A stretch of 7,939 nt of DNA, taken from Patescibacteria group bacterium (GTDB lineage: Bacteria; Patescibacteriota; Minisyncoccia; Portnoybacterales; UBA2143). The stretch is taken from NCBI GenBank assembly GCA_018829245.1, contig JAHJUH010000050.1, positions 1 through 7,939 on the forward strand, given 5' to 3'. The notes beneath the pieces are model-generated. The model did no database searches. It was not told the origin of the DNA and saw only the letters and a list, made by a program, of their open reading frames with translations. The translations under genes and the position numbers were made by a program. How positions within the stretch are numbered: position 1 is the first letter of the stretch; each line of letters opens with the position of its first letter. Below, one piece after another: positions 1-3,875 of the stretch.

Positions 1-47
1 ATATTAACATTCTTTCTGTCAAGAATTATTTTACAAATAATTAATTA

Positions 48-74
48 AAATATCGCTTTAATCAAGCGATATTT
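48..74. terminator. Stem-loop, probable terminator of an upstream gene
   Basis: A perfect 11-bp inverted repeat (48-58 with 64-74, arms AAATATCGCTT/AAGCGATATTT) encloses a 5-nt loop. It is followed by a moderately T-rich stretch on the + strand and preceded by an A/T-rich stretch, so it could act in either direction. No gene is visible to its left inside the window. It most likely separates the previous transcription unit from the promoter at 116-144. Confidence 0.5.
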
Positions 75-89
75 ACTTATTTTCGTTCC

Positions 90-98
90 TGTGGATAA
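90..98 (-). promoter_or_regulatory. Consensus DnaA-box match (single)
   Basis: TGTGGATAA on the + strand reads TTATCCACA on the - strand, a perfect match to the classical 9-mer DnaA box. It lies 17 nt upstream of the -35 hexamer of the promoter at 116-144. No second box was found, so this does not look like an origin. It could be a DnaA-responsive regulatory site or chance. Confidence 0.25.
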
Positions 99-115
99 CT
101 TTTGTCGGAAAATAC

Positions 116-144
116 TTGACAAAGATTTAGGAATAACATACAAT
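116..144 (+). promoter_or_regulatory. Sigma70-type promoter of the radical SAM RiPP operon
   Basis: The perfect -35 hexamer TTGACA (116-121) is followed by a 17-nt spacer and the -10 hexamer TACAAT (139-144). Transcription should start near 151 and cover the small membrane peptide at 177 and the genes that follow. The hexamers and spacing are identical to the promoter at 6070-6098 in front of the graspetide-like precursor. Confidence 0.75.
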
Positions 145-176
145 CACAGTAGAAAGTTGTCATTAAGTTTAAAAAT

Positions 177-275
177 ATGGACAACAAAATTATTTTAGCA
201 ATTATCATAATAGCAGTTCCAGTATCATTAACTTTGATAATCTGGTTAGTTGGCAAATATTATAAGAAGGAATAG
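177..275 (+). CDS. 32-residue single-helix membrane peptide, unknown function
   Basis: This short open frame runs from ATG to TAG and encodes 32 residues. A polar start (MDNK) is followed by about 20 hydrophobic residues (roughly 5-25, rich in Ile, Val and Leu with one Pro and one Trp) and a basic tail (GKYYKKE). That is a single membrane-spanning helix with a positive C-terminus, which would place the tail in the cytoplasm by the positive-inside rule. It is the first frame after the promoter at 116-144 and precedes the Cys-rich precursor. The ribosome binding site is weak, so translation is uncertain. By position it could be an accessory, immunity or anchoring peptide for the RiPP system, but nothing in its sequence proves a function. 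A chance frame is the alternative. Confidence 0.5.
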   Translation: MDNKIILAIIIIAVPVSLTLIIWLVGKYYKKE

Positions 276-303
276 AAGTATATTATTAAAGATTAGTAAA
301 TCA

Positions 304-346
304 AATTAAGAGGATTAAGATTTAATCTCCTTGATTCGGTTTGTTA
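304..346 (+). repeat. Leader hairpin repeat, copy 1
   Basis: The stretch 305-346 matches 2649-2690 at 40 of 42 positions. It folds into a 15-position hairpin (304-318 with 322-336, loop GAT) with one A-C mismatch at 311/329, followed by the conserved tail CGGTTTGTTA. Differences from copy 2 at 304, 312 and 314 all keep the pairing (A-U to G-U or the reverse), as expected of a functional RNA structure. The repeat ends 88 nt before the precursor start; copy 2 ends 89 nt before the methyltransferase start. The right arm contains CTCCTT, complementary to the AAGGAG of the downstream ribosome binding site. Confidence 0.75.
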
Positions 347-359
347 GTCAAAGTATATA
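331..359 (+). promoter_or_regulatory. Possible internal promoter before the precursor
   Basis: TTGATT (331-336), a 17-nt spacer and TATATA (354-359) have sigma70 geometry and would give a precursor transcript with a leader of about 70 nt. The -35 lies inside the repeat hairpin. The second repeat copy has the same TTGATT but no good -10 at the right distance, which weakens this call. Confidence 0.3.
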
Positions 360-361
360 AA

Positions 362-368
362 GTTCTTT
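362..368 (+). promoter_or_regulatory. boxA-like motif in precursor leader
   Basis: GTTCTTT lies 72 nt before the precursor ATG and is followed by an A/T-rich tract. The same heptamer occurs in the leaders at 2730-2736 and 6148-6154. It resembles boxA, the NusB/NusE antitermination site of rRNA leaders. Further on, 395-406 can form a small GAGT/ACTC stem with a GAAA tetraloop. The function is inferred from the shared position and from the hairpins that follow. Confidence 0.3.
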
Positions 369-417
369 TTTAAAAAAATAATAGTTTAAGCTGAGAGTGA
401 AAACTCAATCTAACGGC

Positions 418-429
418 AAAAGGAGGTGA
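418..429 (+). promoter_or_regulatory. Very strong ribosome binding site of precursor peptide
   Basis: AAAAGGAGGTGA is a nearly complete match to the anti-Shine-Dalgarno end of 16S rRNA and sits just upstream of the ATG at 435. It fixes the start of the short precursor and predicts high translation, unlike the plainer AAGGAG (617-622) of the radical SAM gene. Confidence 0.85.
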
Positions 430-434
430 GAAAA

Positions 435-569
435 ATGGAAAAGAAAATTATCGTGGCAACTGCAGCAGCTCGTAAAAAGATTTTGAAGTCGTTTTCTAAT
501 AAGAAAGTATGGCAATGCAAGTGTGGTCCCTGTGCTGATAGTTGTACCAGTGGTGATCGTTGTGGGTAA
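435..569 (+). CDS. Cys-rich RiPP precursor peptide (radical SAM substrate candidate)
   Basis: This 44-residue peptide has a basic, Ala/Lys-rich N-terminal half (MEKKIIVATAAARKKILK) that would serve as leader. Its C-terminal core contains five cysteines at positions 28, 30, 33, 37 and 43 (spacing CxCx2Cx3Cx5C), with Thr38, Ser39, Asp35 and Asp41 as possible bond partners. Size, layout and the SCT-G-C ending recall the SCIFF/ranthipeptide precursors ('six cysteines in forty-five residues'), but it has five cysteines and different spacing, so it is not a plain family member. It lies 60 nt upstream of a radical SAM/SPASM enzyme, the usual arrangement for thioether-forming maturases. Very strong ribosome binding and a hairpin after the stop would let the peptide be made in excess of the enzyme. 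Thioether modification is inferred. A small metal-binding Cys peptide is the alternative. Confidence 0.8.
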   Translation: MEKKIIVATAAARKKILKSFSNKKVWQCKCGPCADSCTSGDRCG

Positions 570-573
570 AAAA

Positions 574-602
574 TAGGGAAGAACAAAAAATGTTCTTCCC
601 TA
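574..602 (+). terminator. Attenuator-like stem-loop between precursor and radical SAM gene
   Basis: A perfect 12-bp stem (574-585 with 591-602; arms contain GGGAAGAACA/TGTTCTTCCC) with a 5-nt A loop begins 5 nt after the precursor stop. No T run follows immediately (only CTTTT a few bases on), so it may act as a partial terminator or as an RNA-stabilising structure that sets the peptide:enzyme ratio. Confidence 0.65.
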
Positions 603-629
603 AACATCTTTTATGTAAGGAGAAAAATA

Positions 630-1886
630 ATGAAAGTATGGCATAGATTTGAAAGAAATAGTACGTTAGCTTGGTATAATGTTCTAAATCATGATGTAAT
701 TTTTACTACCGACTCAAGTTATCAACCCAATGGATTAACAGATGAGATTGAACTCAAGAAAATTAGAAATCGATTGAACAGAACAGAAATTATTAATATC
801 CTTTATTTGATTTTGACAGAGGGTTGCAATATGGCTTGTAGTTATTGCTTTTTTGAAGGCGGTTTTACCCAAAGACCTCCGATAAATCCAATGTCTATAC
901 AAACAGCCAAAAAAGCAATTGATTTATTTGTCCGTTGTATAGATAAATATGATCCGAACTGGGATAAAGTCAAAATGGTTAATTTCTACGGAGGTGAACC
1001 ATTGCTGAATTCAGAAGTTTTAATTCAATCACTTGATTATCTCAATACCTTAAAAGTAAATAACAAACTTCCTCAAACGCTGCGAACTTCATTAGTTACT
1101 AATGGCACCATAATGACTCCCGAAATAGCTAAGATTTTGGCTGATAATGAAGTAGAGGTTGGAATTTCAATAGATGGTCCTTCTGAATTACATAATCAAT
1201 ACAGAAAGACATGTTCTGGTAAAGGAACCTTTGACCATGCTGTTAAAGCTCTAAAAATACTTCAGGATCATAATGTGATTGTTGGAATTTCATGTACTGT
1301 TACTAAAGAATTAGCCGATAGGATGCCTGAGATATTTCAATGGTTTATTGATAATTTTGGTATAACTATGATGGGTTTTAATCCTTTATTAGATAGTAAG
1401 GGATTTAGCGTTAATGATCCTAATTACTATTTTAAAGTAGCAAAAGGAATGATTGAATGTTTCAAGGTTAGTAGAGAACAAAACGTAAATGTGATAGAGG
1501 ATAGAATTATGCGAAAAGTTAAAGCGTTCACTCAGCAGTATTTCTATGACCGCGATTGTTCTGCTTGTGGTAGACAAATAACAATTGGACCGAATGGGAA
1601 AGTAGGAATTTGTCATAGCTTTTATGGAACAGGAGATTATTTCGTTGAAATGATTTCAGATTTTAACCCGTTTCAACATCCTTTTTGGAAAGAGTGGAAC
1701 AGAAGAATACCATTAAATATGGAAAAATGTTGCCAGTGCCCTGCTCTTGGGATTTGTGGAGGAGGATGTGGATTTAATGCTTTTGTAAGACATGGTAGTA
1801 TTAATGAAATTGATGATACTTTTTGTTCTCATTCTCTTTATACTTTGGAATGGCTAATATGGGATTTACATAAACAAATGCAATAA
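630..1886 (+). CDS. Radical SAM/SPASM peptide maturase
   Basis: This 418-residue enzyme carries the radical SAM motif CNMACSYC (Cys66, 70, 73; CX3CX2C), which binds the [4Fe-4S] cluster that cleaves S-adenosylmethionine, and GGEPL (121-125). The C-terminus is a full SPASM domain: CX9GX4C (Cys313-Gly323-Cys328), CX2CX5CX3C (Cys367, 370, 376, 380) and a last cysteine at 399. That is enough for two auxiliary clusters, and Cys310 and Cys368 are additional. Such enzymes modify peptides (thioether, C-C crosslink or epimerisation) or sulfatases; the adjacent 44-residue Cys-rich peptide points to a peptide substrate and favours thioether chemistry. The N-terminal 60 residues show no obvious peptide-recognition (RRE) domain. 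AAGGAG at 617-622 supports this start. The last base of the stop codon begins the next stem-loop. The class is firm; the bond type is inference. Confidence 0.92.
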   Translation: MKVWHRFERNSTLAWYNVLNHDVIFTTDSSYQPNGLTDEIELKKIRNRLNRTEIINILYLILTEGCNMACSYCFFEGGFTQRPPINPMSIQTAKKAIDLFVRCIDKYDPNWDKVKMVNFYGGEPLLNSEVLIQSLDYLNTLKVNNKLPQTLRTSLVTNGTIMTPEIAKILADNEVEVGISIDGPSELHNQYRKTCSGKGTFDHAVKALKILQDHNVIVGISCTVTKELADRMPEIFQWFIDNFGITMMGFNPLLDSKGFSVNDPNYYFKVAKGMIECFKVSREQNVNVIEDRIMRKVKAFTQQYFYDRDCSACGRQITIGPNGKVGICHSFYGTGDYFVEMISDFNPFQHPFWKEWNRRIPLNMEKCCQCPALGICGGGCGFNAFVRHGSINEIDDTFCSHSLYTLEWLIWDLHKQMQ

Positions 1887-1918
1887 GCCAAGGAAGATTT
1901 AAAATATCTTCCTTGGCT
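1886..1918 (+). terminator. Perfect 13-bp stem-loop after the radical SAM gene
   Basis: The arms 1886-1898 and 1906-1918 (AGCCAAGGAAGAT/ATCTTCCTTGGCT) pair perfectly around a 7-nt loop, and the left arm begins at the last base of the stop codon. The following sequence is A/T-rich but lacks an immediate T run, so read-through into the HExxH gene is plausible. It could be an attenuator or a 3'-end protecting structure. Confidence 0.65.
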
Positions 1919-1948
1919 ACTAATCTAATAATTTCATTTTTGTGATTA

Positions 1949-2653
1949 ATGTGGAATTATTGGCTTAGTATGGATTTCAAATATAATATAACTAAAGATG
2001 CTGAATCTTGGGTTGATATAGCTCAAGATAAGAATGATTTTTATGGGACGGATTATAAATCTCAGGTTGTTTTTATTCCTGACGATTTATTGAGACAGAT
2101 ACAGAAAAATAAAAGAAATAAAGCTGTCAAATTAGTAAATACGCATCTTAAAAACCATCCAAAAAGAAAACTAAGAAATCAACTAATTAAACAAACAATT
2201 GTTAATACTAACGTTTTATGGTCGCAGATCGAAACACAATTTATTAAAAGGTTAAAGCACGTAACCCAAACATCAAAATTTTCCGAAAAAATAACTTGTT
2301 ATATCACTACAGGATTTATGTGTCCTTATGATAAAGATTGGTTTATGATTTCTGCTTGGCATTCATTACCACACAGTTTAGGCACTATCGCTCACGAACT
2401 TTTGCATATTCAGTTTTTAAAGTATTACAAAGATTATTGTTTAGAACATCTTACAGAGGAACAACTTGATATTTTAAAAGAGGCCATGACTTTTATATTA
2501 AACATTGAATTCAATGATTTACTGCTTGTAGATGACCGCGGATATCCAGAACAGCAAAAATTAAGAGTCAAACTTCAGAAATTATGGAAAGGAAATTTTA
2601 AAGAATTTCTTGACGATAGTATTAAAGAGATTTTGGCCCAAGATAAAGATTAA
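1949..2653 (+). CDS. Putative HExxH zinc metallopeptidase, candidate RiPP processing protease
   Basis: This protein of up to 234 residues contains HELLH (His149-Glu150-His153, in the context TIAHELLHIQFLKYY), the zinc-binding and catalytic motif of zincin metallopeptidases. Glu178 in KEAMTFILN is well placed to be the third zinc ligand, as in gluzincins. No signal peptide or membrane helix is visible, so a cytoplasmic enzyme is likely. The C-terminal third is charged and helical. I do not recognise a named family. It follows the radical SAM gene by 62 nt, with a stem-loop between, and could remove the precursor's leader, although that role is inferred only from position. The start is ambiguous: ATG at 1949 and ATG at 1970 (7 residues shorter) are both in frame, and neither has a clear ribosome binding site. 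The stop codon lies within the second leader repeat. Confidence 0.75.
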   Translation: MWNYWLSMDFKYNITKDAESWVDIAQDKNDFYGTDYKSQVVFIPDDLLRQIQKNKRNKAVKLVNTHLKNHPKRKLRNQLIKQTIVNTNVLWSQIETQFIKRLKHVTQTSKFSEKITCYITTGFMCPYDKDWFMISAWHSLPHSLGTIAHELLHIQFLKYYKDYCLEHLTEEQLDILKEAMTFILNIEFNDLLLVDDRGYPEQQKLRVKLQKLWKGNFKEFLDDSIKEILAQDKD

Positions 2654-2690
2654 GAAGGTTAAGATTTAATCTCCTTGATTCGGTTTGTTA
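2648..2690 (+). repeat. Leader hairpin repeat, copy 2
   Basis: This is the second copy of the element at 304-346. The stem pairs 2648-2662 with 2666-2680 (loop GAT), keeps the same A-C mismatch (2655/2673), and has pairing-preserving substitutions at 2648, 2656 and 2658. The stem overlaps the stop codon of the HExxH gene. The shared tail here extends to form a further small hairpin (2680-2695, TCGGTT/AACCGA, loop TGTT). It ends 89 nt before the methyltransferase start at 2780. Confidence 0.75.
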
Positions 2691-2718
2691 ACCGAGAGGT
2701 TAATTTGGCAAAAACCAG

Positions 2719-2736
2719 AGAACCGTTCGGTTCTTT
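2719..2736 (+). promoter_or_regulatory. Leader hairpin with boxA-like motif before the methyltransferase
   Basis: AGAACC (2719-2724) pairs with GGTTCT (2729-2734) around a GTTC loop. The right arm overlaps GTTCTTT (2730-2736), which continues as GTTCTTTGAAAATAGAATA, strongly reminiscent of the boxA region of rRNA leaders in Gram-positive bacteria. The motif could be hidden or exposed by folding. Function is inferred. Confidence 0.35.
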
Positions 2737-2765
2737 GAAAATAGAATATTTGAATAAAAATAAAA

Positions 2766-2774
2766 GGGAGGTGA
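2766..2774 (+). promoter_or_regulatory. Strong ribosome binding site fixing the methyltransferase start
   Basis: GGGAGGTGA lies 5 nt before the ATG at 2780. The in-frame upstream ATG at 2675 falls inside the repeat hairpin and has no ribosome binding site. The start at 2780 is therefore preferred, making the protein 343 rather than 378 residues. Confidence 0.85.
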
Positions 2775-2779
2775 TTTTT

Positions 2780-3811
2780 ATGTTGCTACATCCAGGAACT
2801 GGAATGGAAAGCCTGAATGATTATAAAATTCGGATTGGTAAGGGCGGAGTTGTAATTACAACTCTTACGGCTGAGGATTTTAACGGAGAACATGATCAAA
2901 GGAGTTGGTTATACGTGTTGATTTTGCATCTAGTCAGTATCTGGGCGGCAGTGACAAATTTCACCCAAGCTCTTTTTATCAAGACATTTAAAAAAAGAAA
3001 AAGTTCTTTTGGGAAAATTCTCTGGGAAATGGGCAGAGATTCAGAACATGTTTCTAGTTTTTTCGGTGATCGTTTCAGTCAGATTAATCATCAAACAATA
3101 TCTGGTGCGGCGAGTTGGCGTTCTCTTGATATCGTTTATAATTATCATGAGAAGATCAAGCCACAACTTAACGGCGGTATTGAAAGTTGGTTAACAAAAT
3201 ATTGGATTGGAAAGCTTGAGAATCGTCAAGCTATCGCTAATCGACTGAAAATTGTGGTTAATCTTTTAACAAAAGCTTTTGCAGAATTTGCTGATGAATC
3301 GGAAATTAGAATAGTTTCAATGGCTTCTGGTTCAGCTCAAGCAGTTATAGATGCAATGTTAAGGTGTCCGCATCTTAACATTAAGGCAGTTTTGATTGAT
3401 ATTGATAGGACTGCTTTAGTAGCTGCAAAAGATTATGCCGATGAAAATGGATTTGGAGACAGGTTTGCCTTTGTTGAGGGTACAACTGGAGTTTTAGAAA
3501 AGGTTTGCCAAGAATTTCAACCTCACATTATTGAAATGGTTGGATTTCTGGATTATAGGCCTACTCCCCAGGCGATTAAGTTAATCAATAAGATTAAAAA
3601 TTGCCTACCGGAAAACGGGATTTTTTTGACCTGTAACATTAACTATAACAGGGAGAAAATCTTTCTTGATTGGGTTATGTTATGGCCTATGATTTATAGA
3701 AATGAGGATCAGTTTGAAGAACTACTTCTCAAAGGAGGTTTTTCTCCTCAAAATGTTTACATAGTTTATGAGCCGTTTAAGATTCATGGAATCGGCGTAT
3801 GTCAAAATTAA
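2780..3811 (+). CDS. Class I SAM-dependent methyltransferase with unknown N-terminal region
   Basis: This 343-residue protein ends in a Rossmann-type methyltransferase domain (about residues 170-343). Motif I reads IRIVSMASGSAQ (176-187), an acidic end of strand 2 follows at IDIDR (Asp207/Asp209), and then come VEG (232-234) and the late strands around IIEMVGFLDY and NGIFLTCNINYN. The glycine loop (SGSAQ) is atypical and resembles the Methyltransf_20 (PF12147)-like group more than the GxGxG form. The first 170 residues, including a hydrophobic stretch at about 42-65 that may touch the membrane, are unfamiliar. It follows the HExxH gene and shares its leader repeat with the Cys-rich precursor, suggesting common control and a possible role in tailoring the peptide. 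Substrate unknown; a lipid or small-molecule methyltransferase is equally possible. Confidence 0.8.
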   Translation: MLLHPGTGMESLNDYKIRIGKGGVVITTLTAEDFNGEHDQRSWLYVLILHLVSIWAAVTNFTQALFIKTFKKRKSSFGKILWEMGRDSEHVSSFFGDRFSQINHQTISGAASWRSLDIVYNYHEKIKPQLNGGIESWLTKYWIGKLENRQAIANRLKIVVNLLTKAFAEFADESEIRIVSMASGSAQAVIDAMLRCPHLNIKAVLIDIDRTALVAAKDYADENGFGDRFAFVEGTTGVLEKVCQEFQPHIIEMVGFLDYRPTPQAIKLINKIKNCLPENGIFLTCNINYNREKIFLDWVMLWPMIYRNEDQFEELLLKGGFSPQNVYIVYEPFKIHGIGVCQN

Positions 3812-3816
3812 AAAAC

Positions 3817-3845
3817 TTGAAGACCCTTAAGGAAAATGGTAAAAT
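3817..3845 (+). promoter_or_regulatory. Extended -10 promoter of the histidine kinase, inside a stem-loop
   Basis: TTGAAG (3817-3822), a 17-nt spacer and TAAAAT (3840-3845) preceded by TGG (3837-3839, extended -10) form a good sigma70 promoter. The -35 and spacer overlap the left arm of the hairpin at 3820-3870, and the -10 lies in its loop. The new transcript would start near 3852 with a leader of only about 20-25 nt containing AAGGG (3862-3866) as a modest ribosome binding site. Confidence 0.65.
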
Positions 3846-3870
3846 AAAGCCAAATATCCTTAAGGGTCTT
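3820..3870 (+). terminator. 14-bp stem-loop after the methyltransferase
   Basis: AAGACCCTTAAGGA (3820-3833) pairs perfectly with 3857-3870 around a 23-nt loop. It begins 9 nt after the methyltransferase stop and is followed by TATTTATG, where ATG is the kinase start. On the upstream transcript it should act as the terminator of the radical SAM operon. Transcripts from the promoter in the loop contain only the right arm and so escape it. Confidence 0.6.
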
Positions 3871-3875
3871 TATTT

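Noticed and set aside
1..115. Possible replication origin (AT-rich DNA with a perfect DnaA box)
   Set aside because: Only one box is present, with no dnaA or dnaN gene and no box cluster or unwinding element beyond the general AT richness.
391..397. CTGAGAG, which recalls the CUGAGA of TPP riboswitches
   Set aside because: The other conserved TPP helices and the ACCUGA element are missing, and the motif is explained by a small GAGT/GAAA/ACTC stem-loop.
410..607. 65-residue open frame on the - strand
   Set aside because: It is antisense to the Cys-rich precursor and its hairpin and has no ribosome binding site. The + strand frame has a near-perfect one and fits the context.
1389..1616. 75-residue open frame on the - strand
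   Set aside because: It lies wholly inside the radical SAM gene, whose frame carries the conserved cysteines.
2675..2779. 35-residue N-terminal extension of the methyltransferase from the ATG at 2675
   Set aside because: That ATG lies in the repeat hairpin without a ribosome site, whereas GGGAGGTGA stands directly before the ATG at 2780.
3009..3194. 61-residue + strand frame inside the methyltransferase
   Set aside because: An overlapping frame without its own ribosome binding site or recognisable motif.
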